Part shown: piece by piece, positions 7,602-14,820 of the stretch
Numbering within the stretch: the stretch's first letter is position 1
How the letters are laid out: each line of letters begins with the position of its first letter
From: Ruminococcus sp. UBA7477
GTDB taxonomy: Bacteria; Bacillota; Clostridia; Oscillospirales; Ruminococcaceae
DNA length: 15,621 bases
NCBI GenBank assembly: GCA_002479715.1
Contig: DLOT01000062.1
Location: 15,047-30,667, forward strand
Direction: 5' to 3'
Notes under the pieces: model-generated
What the model was told of the DNA's origin: nothing
Seen by the model: only the letters and a program-made list of their open reading frames with translations
The model's database searches: none
Program-made: the position numbers and the translations under genes

Positions 7602-7941
7602 AACTTCATTATGCATATCAAACTAAAGGAGAAAGGGCGATTTTTTTGTATTGAACGCTTCACACTTTGCCGCAAGCGTTCGAGTTGTTTTTGTTCAATT
7701 CAAGCTGACTGAATATTCCGAGCGCAAGCGTGGAAATCTCGCCTTTCCTTAGCGTGACAGGTGCAGCTTTAAGCTGCCCCGCCGTCTTGCTATCTTTCTC
7801 ACTAGCCTATTTTCGGAAAGGCGGCTATATATGCATTCGCGTTATTACTACCAGTTTTTGTGTTAATCTATGGTTTTCGCGCAAAAATCGAATGTTTTTC
7901 TCAAATCTCACATTATTTCACTCCAATCTTTTGTAAAGCAG
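7602..7941. other. Non-coding stretch rich in inverted repeats, possible mobile-element remnant
   Basis: No gene is supported here; short open frames at 7730-7936 and 7870-8070 lack ribosome binding sites and domain features. Structures visible are an 8-bp perfect inverted repeat GAACGCTT/AAGCGTTC (7653-7660 and 7674-7681), a 15-nt palindrome (7763-7777), and a small inverted repeat TAGCC/GGCTA (7803-7807 and 7823-7827). An AAAGGAG at 7625-7631 precedes a possible TTG-started frame of about 34 codons, which has no recognisable product. The part around 7650-7830 is GC-richer than the AT-rich genes to its right. It could be a decayed mobilisation or transfer-origin region, but I cannot show this. 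Confidence 0.35.
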
Positions 7942-7970
7942 TTGACAATCCGAATAATACCATATATAAT
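7942..7970 (+). promoter_or_regulatory. Consensus promoter of the XRE regulator pair
   Basis: TTGACA (7942-7947) and TATAAT (7965-7970) are separated by exactly 17 bases. Transcription should begin near 7977, giving a leader of about 150 bases that contains the 31-nt palindrome at 8041-8071. Confidence 0.8.
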
Positions 7971-8040
7971 ATTGATAACGCCAATTATTAATAGCAAATC
8001 CGACATTATTTTTAGGAGCTTTTGCGCCAAACTGTTCAAC

Positions 8041-8071
8041 ATCATTCAATTGCATAATGCAATTGAATGAT
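8041..8071. repeat. 31-nt perfect palindrome upstream of the first XRE gene
   Basis: Two 15-base arms (8041-8055 and 8057-8071) are exact reverse complements around a single central A. The arms are AT-rich (core ATTCAATTGCAT) and no T tract follows, so it is a poor terminator. It lies downstream of the promoter at 7942-7970 and 55 bases before the regulator start. It may be an operator for a dimeric HTH protein, most simply the product of the following gene, or an RNA hairpin in the leader. Confidence 0.7.
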
Positions 8072-8126
8072 TGTCATGTGATAAGTTGAATTTTGCTTAT
8101 TTGTACAAAAAGGAGTGTTTGTTTCT

Positions 8127-8531
8127 GTGGAAGAAGCACAAGATATTGCCAATCGAATTAGGCGGTTAATAAAAAGCAAAGGATTAACATTGATAGATTT
8201 TTTTAACAGTGTTGATCTTAAAAGTGTTAACACATTATCGGAAATGGCAAAAGGAAAAGAAATGTCTTATGTCAGTTTTTGCAAAATAGCAGAAAAACTT
8301 GACGTGTCCACAGATTATCTTCTTGGCAGAACCGAATTTCCCGAAGTCATTCAATTTCCTGTTAACATAAATGGAGATAACAACATTCAGCTTAAAAACA
8401 GTAATAAGACTATTTACTATAATTCCTCCGATAAAATGGTGTCAGACTTTATAAAGGAATTCTGTAATCTTGATTTTGAAAAACAAGTCAAGGCAATGAA
8501 TTTTGTTATTGACCTAAAAAATAAAAATTAG
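8127..8531 (+). CDS. XRE-family HTH regulator, first of a tandem pair
   Basis: This is a 134-residue protein if translation starts at GTG 8127. A GTG at 8115 is in frame, but it overlaps the AGGAG (8111-8115) that serves as ribosome binding site, so the later start is preferred. Residues 8-70 form a Cro/C1-type helix-turn-helix domain, ending in the typical STDYLLGRT (61-69). An Asn-rich linker with NGDNNIQL follows. The C-terminal block of about 50 residues (DKMVSDFIKEF, LDFEKQVKAMNF, DLKNKN) is nearly the same as in the next gene. That block is probably a dimerisation or effector-sensing helix bundle; it is not a family I can name. The gene is strikingly AT-rich compared with the flanking host genes, a sign of acquisition. 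It has a consensus promoter and a palindrome in its leader. Targets are unknown. Confidence 0.85.
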   Translation: MEEAQDIANRIRRLIKSKGLTLIDFFNSVDLKSVNTLSEMAKGKEMSYVSFCKIAEKLDVSTDYLLGRTEFPEVIQFPVNINGDNNIQLKNSNKTIYYNSSDKMVSDFIKEFCNLDFEKQVKAMNFVIDLKNKN

Positions 8532-8651
8532 GTTTTTTTACGTCCAATTGTTAAACACGGTTTAATTATATCGCACAAAAATAGATTATCAAGTCAAAGT
8601 CTATATATTTCAAGATTTTATATAACACTATATTTTTATAGGAGGGATTTT

Positions 8652-9056
8652 GTGTACAATGCAAAAACTGTAATCGACCGCATGAAGGAATCAATTAAAA
8701 TTAAAAAGATTACACAAAAAGAGCTTTTAAAAAAATGTGGAATTAACGAAAATACTCTCATTCGGATGGGCGATAAAAACGGTATGTCTTCTTTTAAACT
8801 AGCAAAAATCGCCGACGAACTAAATATGTCTGTAGATTACCTTCTCGGACGAACAGACGTTCCCGAAACCGCAAAAACTTCTATCAATAACATCCAGTTA
8901 GAAAATATCAACGGAACAATATGTTATAATTCCGCTGATGCTGATAAAATGGTGTCGGATTTTATAAAGGAATTTTTCAACCTTGATTTTGAAAAACAAG
9001 TCAAGGCAATGAATTTTGTTCTTGACTTAAAAAATAAAAATGAGCCGTCTATTTAA
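8652..9056 (+). CDS. XRE-family HTH regulator, second of a tandem pair
   Basis: This 134-residue paralogue of the preceding gene has exactly the same length. GTG 8652 is preceded by GGAGGG at 8641-8646. Residues 7-68 are a helix-turn-helix domain (TQKELLKKCGINENTLIRMG, then VDYLLGRT at 61-68). The domain differs substantially from its neighbour's, including in the recognition helix, whereas the C-terminal half (NNIQL onward) is almost identical. Such a pair could form heterodimers or compete at related sites. It lies 120 bases after the first gene; the gap holds no promoter I trust, so it may be read from the same start at about 7977. The stop codon lies within a hairpin that also serves the convergent operon. 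It is AT-rich and likely transferred. Family is sure; function is unknown. Confidence 0.85.
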   Translation: MYNAKTVIDRMKESIKIKKITQKELLKKCGINENTLIRMGDKNGMSSFKLAKIADELNMSVDYLLGRTDVPETAKTSINNIQLENINGTICYNSADADKMVSDFIKEFFNLDFEKQVKAMNFVLDLKNKNEPSI

Positions 9057-9063
9057 GACGGCT
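9043..9063. terminator. Bidirectional hairpin terminator between the island and the lysine operon
   Basis: AGCCGTCT (9043-9050) pairs with AGACGGCT (9056-9063) around a five-base loop. Read on the minus strand it is followed by a T-rich tract (CATTTTTATTTTTT), making it a good terminator for the capA-containing operon ending at 9108. Read on the plus strand it overlaps the stop of the second XRE gene, but the T tract is poor. Confidence 0.7.
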
Positions 9064-9085
9064 TGCATTATTATAAGGAGAAATA

Positions 9086-9124
9086 ATGGCTACTGCAAAA
9101 AACAACGTTACGTTGCTTCGGTGA
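9086..9124 (+). pseudogene. 12-codon open frame with a good ribosome binding site, possibly a gene stub
   Basis: ATG 9086 is preceded by AAGGAG (9075-9080) at five bases. The frame reads MATAKNNVTLLR and then stops at 9122-9124, inside the 3' end of the convergent capA gene. A well-placed ribosome binding site before so short a frame suggests the first codons of an island gene cut off where foreign DNA meets the host chromosome. It could equally be chance. There is no database support in hand. Confidence 0.25.
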
Positions 9125-10481
9125 TAATGCCGTTTTCGTCTATCGTCACATTGAAGGAGTAGTCGCGCAAACATTGCAGGATCCTTGCGCCCTCCTCCTC
9201 GCCGCCGACGTATGTCGTCTTGCAGTCACGCTGAGTCGCCGGATAAAAGGTCAGCTCCATAGAATTGTCGTCCGCAATCGTTACGCCGAGCAGTCCCGTG
9301 TCAATATCATATTTGCTGAACCAGAAGTTGCCGAGGTTATAAACTATCGGAACACCCTTGTAATACTCGATGCCCTGAAGACAATGGGCGTGTGAGCCGA
9401 CGATCAGATCGGCACCCGCGTCGATATACTGATATGCAGTTTCGGGCTGAACGTCCTCCAGCGAATGGCTGTCCTCCGTTCCCCAGTGAACGTTTGCTAT
9501 AACAATATCGGCATTGCGCTCAGCCTCTTTGATGACCTCGATAAATGCCGCAGGATCATAGCACCTCAGAACTCCCGGGGAGCTTTCACCTGCCTCAGGC
9601 GTCAGGATATACTTCTCTGCCCGTGTTGCTGCAACATAGGCTATCTTCTTTCCCTCGATGATATAGTAAACGGGGCTTGATGCCTCGGCGATGTCCCGTC
9701 CCGCTCCCATATACTCTATTCCGGCGCCCTTGAGGGTGTCAAGAGTATCGAGAAATGCCTGCTCGCCATAGTCAAAGCAATGGTTGTTGGCCATATCAAC
9801 AATGTCGATGCCAAGCTCGCCGTAAATAGAAACGTTTTCGGGCTTACCGACAAATGTCCACATCTTATCGGGCATGGGCGAACCGTTGTTTGACAGGCAA
9901 AACTCATTATTGAGCATTGCTATGTCGGCACCGTTCATCTTGTCTATCAGAAACGGCGAGATGCACTCGTCTATTCCGTTAGTCGTTTTATAGTATTCCA
10001 TGACCTGCCAGTTATCGGCAAGACTGATGTCGCCGCCGAAGGTCAGCTGTATGCCGTCCCGACCGTTTGACTGCATGATATAAATGTTCTCGCCTTCACT
10101 GCCTCCGCTGTAGAGCGCTTTTGTCGCCTTGACGGTCATACCCGATATCTCCGCCCACTTTTCGTCCGAGTATCCGCCTGATGACATCCGGCTGTAAAGC
10201 TCGTCAAGCAGTCCGGGATTGTCAGTAGTTTCAACGCACCACTCAAAAAAGCGGTCTTCATACGGCAGATCGCATTCGGGGAAGCTGTTGAAAAGCTCTG
10301 TAAGCTGTGCAGGAGTAATAACCGGCAGCGAGCTGTTCTCATCTGTCGGCTGCGGACCGACGGTCGTCTGTGTAGGCAGAGTTTCAAGTGACGAAAGGTC
10401 TTTTTTGGGTATCTCTCCGCAGGCAGTCATCAGCGTCAGCGAAAGCGCCGCCGCAAATGCAGCGATTTTTTTGTATTTCAT
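9108..10481 (-). CDS. CapA/PgsA-like metallophosphatase-fold lipoprotein
   Basis: This 457-residue protein begins with a lipoprotein signal, MKYKKI followed by a hydrophobic stretch and the lipobox LMTAC (17-21), so C21 should be lipidated and the protein anchored outside the membrane. After a Thr/Pro/Ser-rich linker (about 30-60) and an unassigned N-terminal segment, the CapA (PGA_cap) domain spans about 145-430. It has FGGDISL (149-155), DMANNHCFDYG (230-240), NVHWGTE (331-337) and GSHAHCLQG (363-371), giving the Asp, Asn and His metal-ligand pattern of the calcineurin-like fold. Relatives act in poly-gamma-glutamate capsule assembly, but no pgsB/pgsC genes are here and the substrate is unknown. 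AGGAGCT (10486-10492) precedes the start. It follows the TIM-barrel gene by 12 bases and is the last gene of the operon. Confidence 0.85.
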   Translation of the reverse strand: MKYKKIAAFAAALSLTLMTACGEIPKKDLSSLETLPTQTTVGPQPTDENSSLPVITPAQLTELFNSFPECDLPYEDRFFEWCVETTDNPGLLDELYSRMSSGGYSDEKWAEISGMTVKATKALYSGGSEGENIYIMQSNGRDGIQLTFGGDISLADNWQVMEYYKTTNGIDECISPFLIDKMNGADIAMLNNEFCLSNNGSPMPDKMWTFVGKPENVSIYGELGIDIVDMANNHCFDYGEQAFLDTLDTLKGAGIEYMGAGRDIAEASSPVYYIIEGKKIAYVAATRAEKYILTPEAGESSPGVLRCYDPAAFIEVIKEAERNADIVIANVHWGTEDSHSLEDVQPETAYQYIDAGADLIVGSHAHCLQGIEYYKGVPIVYNLGNFWFSKYDIDTGLLGVTIADDNSMELTFYPATQRDCKTTYVGGEEEGARILQCLRDYSFNVTIDENGIITEAT

Positions 10482-10493
10482 TTTCAGCTCCTG

Positions 10494-11318
10494 TTATCTC
10501 AAATAATCTCTGATCTTCTCAAAACAGCCGTTGAGCATATCTATGTCAACGCTGCCGTCGGGTCTCAGGGCGGTTGCTTCGACCGTATAGTCGCCGCTAT
10601 AGCCCCTTTTCTTCAAATTGCCGAAAAAGCTGTCGAAATCGACCTTTCCCGAGCCTATCGGCAAAACCTTGAGAGCGTGCCAGTCCATGTAGCCGCCGCC
10701 GTAGTCGTTTATATGGAGGTGGCGTATCCTGTTTTGCTGCCAAAGCCACTCGTATTCATCGCTGAACAGCACATCGACCTCGTTATGAAATGCAGCCATT
10801 TTTGTATCAAAAAGAAAGCGCACTTCCGGATACATTTCTGCCAGCTGACGCCAATGGATCATAGGCTCTTTCTCATGGCAAACGACATTCTCAACGACTA
10901 TCGTCACGCCCCGGTCTGCGGCGATCTTCTCAAGACTTCCGAAAACCGCAAGGTTGTTTTCAAAGCGGCTGTCTGAAGGGAGACCGTTCCAGAGATGAAG
11001 CACCAGCCTGTCCGCGCCTATCCTACGGGCAAGCTCACAATTGCACTCAAACAGCCTGAGCGCCGAGCGAACGGCGTATTCTTCTCCGGTGGTGAACCAC
11101 TCGCCGATATGCTTTTCACAGTGCATTGTCGGGAAGCTCAGACCGGTCGAAAGAAGAAAGTCGCCCAGCTCCTGAAGCCGCGAATACCATGACGAATACA
11201 TCATGAACTCAAAACCGTCGCAGCTCAGCTTGTCCGCATATTTTTCGATAAGATAAAAGTTCCTGCCGTTGGCTCTGCCGACAAAGCAGCCGGTTGAACA
11301 AAGTATCCTGCCCGACAC
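10494..11318 (-). CDS. Sugar phosphate isomerase/epimerase-like TIM-barrel protein
   Basis: This 274-residue protein fits the xylose-isomerase-like/AP-endonuclease-2 TIM-barrel family. The expected metal-binding acidic and histidine residues sit at the ends of barrel strands: E37 in DGFEF, H108 in LVLHLW, E143 in VVENV, D171 in FLFDTK, H202 in HLHINDYGGG and E247 in YTVEAT. Family members isomerise or epimerise sugars or act on related polyols; the substrate here cannot be told. Translation starts at GTG 11318, only three bases after the stop of the upstream gene, with GGAGGG inside that gene's 3' end as ribosome binding site, so the two are translationally close. It lies within the lysine operon without an evident link to lysine synthesis. 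The fold is confident, the reaction is not. Confidence 0.85.
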   Translation of the reverse strand: MSGRILCSTGCFVGRANGRNFYLIEKYADKLSCDGFEFMMYSSWYSRLQELGDFLLSTGLSFPTMHCEKHIGEWFTTGEEYAVRSALRLFECNCELARRIGADRLVLHLWNGLPSDSRFENNLAVFGSLEKIAADRGVTIVVENVVCHEKEPMIHWRQLAEMYPEVRFLFDTKMAAFHNEVDVLFSDEYEWLWQQNRIRHLHINDYGGGYMDWHALKVLPIGSGKVDFDSFFGNLKKRGYSGDYTVEATALRPDGSVDIDMLNGCFEKIRDYLR

Positions 11319-11321
11319 GGC

Positions 11322-11723
11322 TCATGCCCTCCCCGCAGAGGAATGCATAGCCTTATGCTCTTTTTCAAGCTCGCTGACCAGCCTTCCTAGCGCCCAGCTC
11401 ATATTTGTGGCGGTAGCAACGCATTTCAGGTCAACATTCAGCCTTTGGGCGCGCATACCGTCAAGAAGCGCATTTCTCTCCGCATTTCCGACCGCATACA
11501 GTACCATCGCCTCATTCTGCGGGATATCGCAGGCGATTATGTCAGAGCTGAAGCCCTTTGCTCCGCACAGACAGCCAACGCTCATGCAGGCCGACATAGT
11601 GTCCAGAACAACGCAGCGTATGCCGTTTTCCGCACAGATATCCATAATAGCGGCGCACTTGCCGTCCTCGATGTTATAAAGAAGCGCTGTTGGAGCGTCC
11701 TTTACTATGACCTTTGCTTTCAT
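11322..11723 (-). CDS. DUF3783 domain protein
   Basis: This 133-residue protein has no signal peptide or membrane segment. The C-terminal half, from PQNEAMVLYAVGNAERNAL to LKCVATATNMSWALGRLVSELEKEHK, resembles DUF3783, a small domain of unknown function found in Clostridia. The N-terminal half has a Rossmann-like alternation (CAAIMDICAENGIRCVVLD) and several cysteines. The GGAGG of its ribosome binding site is about 13 bases before ATG, somewhat far. It follows dapB by 63 bases. That gap holds an imperfect hairpin (11755-11779) without a T tract on the minus strand, so read-through from the lysine genes is likely. No function can be assigned. Confidence 0.7.
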   Translation of the reverse strand: MKAKVIVKDAPTALLYNIEDGKCAAIMDICAENGIRCVVLDTMSACMSVGCLCGAKGFSSDIIACDIPQNEAMVLYAVGNAERNALLDGMRAQRLNVDLKCVATATNMSWALGRLVSELEKEHKAMHSSAGRA

Positions 11724-11786
11724 TTGTCGATCAATTCCTCCTTCGGGCTGTCAACGATACGGCGGTCAGCCGCATATCGTTTTCTC

Positions 11787-12557
11787 TTATTGATTTCCTG
11801 TTTGCTCGGTACACATCAAGTCATTCATATCGTAAAGTCCGGCAGGCTTTGAGGCAAGAAAAACAGCCGCATTGACTGCGCCCACCGCAAAGACCTCCTT
11901 GGAGGCCGCCTGATGCGACAGTGTTATGACCTCGTCCCTTCCCGCAAAGATAATGTCGTGTTCGCCGACTATCGTTCCGCCGCGGATAGAGTGTATGCCG
12001 ATCTCGTTACTGCTTCTCTTTTGACGGACAGAATGTCTGTCGTAGACATAAGTGCAGGATTGGTCAAGTTCCTCATTTATAGCGTTGGCGAGCATCAGAG
12101 CTGTGCCGCTCGGAGCATCTAGCTTCTGGTTATGGTGCTTCTCGACTATCTCGATATCAAACTGTCCTCCGAGAATCTGAGTCGCTTTTTTTGCAAGCGT
12201 AACAAGCAGATTTATGCCAAGCGACATATTCCATGTGAAGAAAACGCCGATCTGACTGCTTGCCGCCTTGATCCTCGCGATATCTTCATCCGAATAGCCG
12301 GTCGTTGCAGCGACAAGCGCCGTTCCGTTGGCTCTGCAATAATCCAGCAGTCCGTCAAGCGAGGAGGGGTGCGAAAAGTCGATGATGACATCGGGTCTTT
12401 GGGTAAGCTGCGAGGGAGAATGCACTATCGGAAAACAGGCATCTCCGTCAGCCTTATCTATTCCCGCGATAACGCGGCAGTCGCTTCTCTGCGAAATGAT
12501 ACTTCCCAGCACTCTTCCCATTTTTCCGAGCGCTCCGCACAAAACTATATCGGTCAT
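11787..12557 (-). CDS. dapB: 4-hydroxy-tetrahydrodipicolinate reductase (DapB)
   Basis: This 256-residue cytoplasmic enzyme performs the NAD(P)H-dependent reduction that follows DapA in the diaminopimelate/lysine pathway. The N-terminal Rossmann fold has GALGKMG (8-14). The signature EKHHNQKLDAPSGTA (139-153) carries the catalytic histidine pair 141-142, the lysine K145 and the substrate-binding SGTA. IRGGTIVGEH (191-200) and the ending EVITLSHQA are also conserved. Length is normal for the family and all key residues are present. The ribosome binding site is AAAGGAT. It lies 72 bases downstream of dapA on the same strand, with a GC-rich inverted repeat between them. Expression should follow the lysine riboswitch upstream of asd. 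Confidence 0.95.
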   Translation of the reverse strand: MTDIVLCGALGKMGRVLGSIISQRSDCRVIAGIDKADGDACFPIVHSPSQLTQRPDVIIDFSHPSSLDGLLDYCRANGTALVAATTGYSDEDIARIKAASSQIGVFFTWNMSLGINLLVTLAKKATQILGGQFDIEIVEKHHNQKLDAPSGTALMLANAINEELDQSCTYVYDRHSVRQKRSSNEIGIHSIRGGTIVGEHDIIFAGRDEVITLSHQAASKEVFAVGAVNAAVFLASKPAGLYDMNDLMCTEQTGNQ

Positions 12558-12588
12558 TTTTACAGATCCTTTCCCATAGTATAGCGAT

Positions 12589-12611
12589 AGGGGGCGGCGC
12601 CGCCTCCCCCT
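12589..12611. repeat. GC-rich inverted repeat between dapA and dapB
   Basis: GGGGGCGGC (12590-12598) faces GCCGCC-T-CCCCC (12599-12610), with the exact palindrome GGCGGCGCCGCC at the centre-right. No T tract follows on the minus strand, so it is not a simple terminator. It may be an RNA-processing or mRNA-stabilising hairpin within the operon, or a copy of a small dispersed repeat. Confidence 0.45.
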
Positions 12612-12629
12612 ACCTCAAATGATATTTTG

Positions 12630-13520
12630 TTACTTTAAAAGGCCGTGCTTTGCCAAAACGCCGCTCAGATACTCCTTGTTCTTGTCGCTCATCTCGACAA
12701 GCGGCATTCTGCATCCGCCGACATCAAAGCCCATACGGTTGAGCGCGAACTTGACCGGTATCGGGTTAACGTCACAGAAAAGAGCATTGGCAAGGTCGAG
12801 CATGGAGAGAAACCTCCTGTTTGCCTCGGCAAAGTTTCCTTCAAGACACAGACTGCATATCTCGTGTGTTTCCTTCGGACAGCAGTTTGAAAGCACCGAA
12901 ATGACTCCCTTGCCGCCGAGCGACATGATCGGAATGATCTGGTCGTCGTTGCCGCTGTAGATGTGAAGCTCGTCGCCGCACATTGCCGCGATCTTGGCTA
13001 TCTGGCTGATGTTGCCGCTTGCCTCCTTGACTGCAACGATATTAGGAACCTTTGAAAGCTCTAAGCAGGTCTCGGGGGTGATGTTGACACCTGTCCTTGA
13101 CGGAACGCTGTAAAGGATTATCGGCAGGCTGACTGCCCCGGCGATCGCCTTGAAATGCGCGACCAGACCTGCCTGCGAGGTCTTGTTATAGTAGGGCGTT
13201 ACACACAAAAGCGCATCGGCGCCCAACTCCTCGGCCTTCTTTGAAAGATTGACCGCATACTCGGTATGGTTTGAGCCTGTTCCGGCAATAACCGGCACTC
13301 TCTTTGCCGTTCTTTCCACAGCATACCTGATGCACTCGATATGCTCCTCATCGGTCATTGTCGCGCTTTCACCGGTTGTTCCGCAGATAACGACAGCGTC
13401 CGTGCCGTTTTCTATATTGAAGTCAATCAGCTCGCCCAGACGGTCGAAATTTATAGACCCGTCTTCATTCATCGGGGTCACGATAGCGACCGCCGCGCCT
13501 GTGAATACTATCGGCTTCAT
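12630..13520 (-). CDS. dapA: 4-hydroxy-tetrahydrodipicolinate synthase (DapA)
   Basis: This 296-residue TIM-barrel aldolase condenses pyruvate with aspartate semialdehyde, the first committed step toward lysine and diaminopimelate. Diagnostic residues are present: GTTGES (47-52), the catalytic tyrosine in ILYSVPSRTG (Y137; the family usually has YNVP), and the Schiff-base lysine K165 in VAVKEASG. YSGNDD and the GGKGVISV segment further along are also typical. GAGGAGGAG just upstream is a strong ribosome binding site. The gene lies between asd, 46 bases upstream, and dapB, in pathway order, under the lysine riboswitch. Length is normal. NanA-like N-acetylneuraminate lyases share the fold, but the residues and context favour DapA. 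Confidence 0.95.
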   Translation of the reverse strand: MKPIVFTGAAVAIVTPMNEDGSINFDRLGELIDFNIENGTDAVVICGTTGESATMTDEEHIECIRYAVERTAKRVPVIAGTGSNHTEYAVNLSKKAEELGADALLCVTPYYNKTSQAGLVAHFKAIAGAVSLPIILYSVPSRTGVNITPETCLELSKVPNIVAVKEASGNISQIAKIAAMCGDELHIYSGNDDQIIPIMSLGGKGVISVLSNCCPKETHEICSLCLEGNFAEANRRFLSMLDLANALFCDVNPIPVKFALNRMGFDVGGCRMPLVEMSDKNKEYLSGVLAKHGLLK

Positions 13521-13566
13521 AAAATCTCCTCCTCATTCACATATTAATTCATATTGATGTAATGAT

Positions 13567-14643
13567 TTAATCGAAATAGCCCTTTGCCGCCAGAAGCTCG
13601 GCAAGCAGCACTCCGCCGCCGGCTGCACCTCTGAGCGTATTATGGCTGAGGCAGACAAACTTCCAGTCATACTGCGAATCCTCACGAAGTCTGCCGACCG
13701 AGACAGCCATGCCTCCCTCGAGATCTCTGTCCAGCTTTGTCTGCGGACGGTCGTCCTGCTCGAAGTAGTTGATAAACTGCTTGGGTGCTGACGGAAGCCC
13801 AAGCTCCTGCGGCTCTCCCGAAAACTCCTTCCACGCGCTGAGGATATCTTCCTTGCTCGGCTTGTTCTCAAAGGTCACAAACGCCGCGGCTATGTGGCCG
13901 TTTGAAACGGGAACTCTCAGGCATTGCGTCGTGATATCAGGCTCTGCCGCGTCAACGATCTTTCCGCCCTCTATCTTGCCCCACACCTTGAGCGGCTCGA
14001 GGTTCGACTTTTCCTCCTCACCGCCGATATACGGGATAACGTTATCTATCATTTCGGGCCATGTTTCAAAAGTCTTGCCTGCGCCCGAGATCGCCTGATA
14101 TGTGCAGGCGAGGACCTTTATTATGCCGTATTTTCTCAGCGGATGCAGTGCCGGAACATAGCTCTGGATAGAGCAGTTTGACTTGACGGCGATAAAGCCG
14201 CGCTTTGTTCCGAGGCGCTTTTTCTGCTCCGCGATGATCGCCAGATGCTCGGGGTTTACCTCCGGGATCACCATGGGAACATCGTCCGTATGTCTGTTTG
14301 CGGAGTTGTTTGAGATAACGGGGCATTCTGCCTTGGCATATTTCTCTTCAAGAGCTTTTATCTTGTCTTTATCCATATTAACGGCGCAGAAAACGAAATC
14401 TACTGCCGCTGCGATCTTTTCAACATCCGCCTCCGCGTCCATGATGACCATATCCTCCATAGCCTTGGGCATCGGGGTATCCATAGCCCACTTGGCTCCG
14501 ACCGCCTCCTTATAGGTCTTTCCGGCTGATCTCGCTGATGCGGCAAGCACCTTGACCTCAAACCACGGGTGATTTTCCAGCAGAGATGCAAACCTCTGCC
14601 CAACCATTCCCGTTGCTCCGATAATTCCGACATTGTAATGCAT
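13567..14643 (-). CDS. asd: Aspartate-semialdehyde dehydrogenase
   Basis: This 358-residue NADP-dependent enzyme makes aspartate semialdehyde from aspartyl phosphate, feeding lysine, threonine and methionine synthesis. The N-terminus has the nucleotide-binding GATGMVGQ (9-16). The catalytic cysteine is C157 in KSNCS, and QAISGAGK (183-190) and the histidine in SNGHIAAAF are conserved. The length and the SNCS motif match the archaeal/fungal-like branch of the family rather than the shorter E. coli-type enzyme. GGGAG lies about eight bases before ATG 14643. It is the first gene of the operon; the riboswitch and its terminator lie in its leader. A complete, native-looking gene. Confidence 0.95.
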   Translation of the reverse strand: MHYNVGIIGATGMVGQRFASLLENHPWFEVKVLAASARSAGKTYKEAVGAKWAMDTPMPKAMEDMVIMDAEADVEKIAAAVDFVFCAVNMDKDKIKALEEKYAKAECPVISNNSANRHTDDVPMVIPEVNPEHLAIIAEQKKRLGTKRGFIAVKSNCSIQSYVPALHPLRKYGIIKVLACTYQAISGAGKTFETWPEMIDNVIPYIGGEEEKSNLEPLKVWGKIEGGKIVDAAEPDITTQCLRVPVSNGHIAAAFVTFENKPSKEDILSAWKEFSGEPQELGLPSAPKQFINYFEQDDRPQTKLDRDLEGGMAVSVGRLREDSQYDWKFVCLSHNTLRGAAGGGVLLAELLAAKGYFD

Positions 14644-14741
14644 ATTCTTTCTCCCTTTCGTTTAGTGATTTGCCAAAGTCCACAAAAATCCCGGACAGTC
14701 ATCGGCAAAATGCACAAAAACTAAAAAATTTTCATAAAAAC

Positions 14742-14764
14742 AAAAAAACCGATTGAAAACCGGT
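14742..14764 (-). terminator. Riboswitch-linked intrinsic terminator upstream of asd
   Basis: On the minus strand ACCGGTT (14764-14758) pairs with AATCGGT (14754-14748) around a three-base loop and is followed by seven T in all. It sits between the lysine riboswitch and asd, 98 bases before the ATG, so lysine binding probably favours premature termination here. Confidence 0.8.
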
Positions 14765-14820
14765 CATTCATACAATATAATATAAGTTAGCGTTGATTAT
14801 TTTTTGCGTATCACAAACCA

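Noticed and set aside
7730..8070. Small plus-strand open frames 7730-7936 and 7870-8070
   Set aside because: There are no ribosome binding sites and no recognisable motifs, and they overlap a perfect consensus promoter and repeats. Treated as non-coding.
8042..8233. 63-residue minus-strand frame over the palindrome and the first XRE gene
   Set aside because: It ends in the palindrome, overlaps a convincing XRE coding start, and shows no family features.
3096..9108. Similar AC-rich strings CAAAAACAAACG (left) and CAAAAAACAACG (right) as att direct repeats
   Set aside because: They are low in complexity and differ by an indel; there is no integrase in the window to support them.
11755..11779. 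Hairpin between dapB and the DUF3783 gene as an operon terminator
   Set aside because: The stem has a bulge and the T run is on the plus-strand side only, so it would not terminate the minus-strand transcript.
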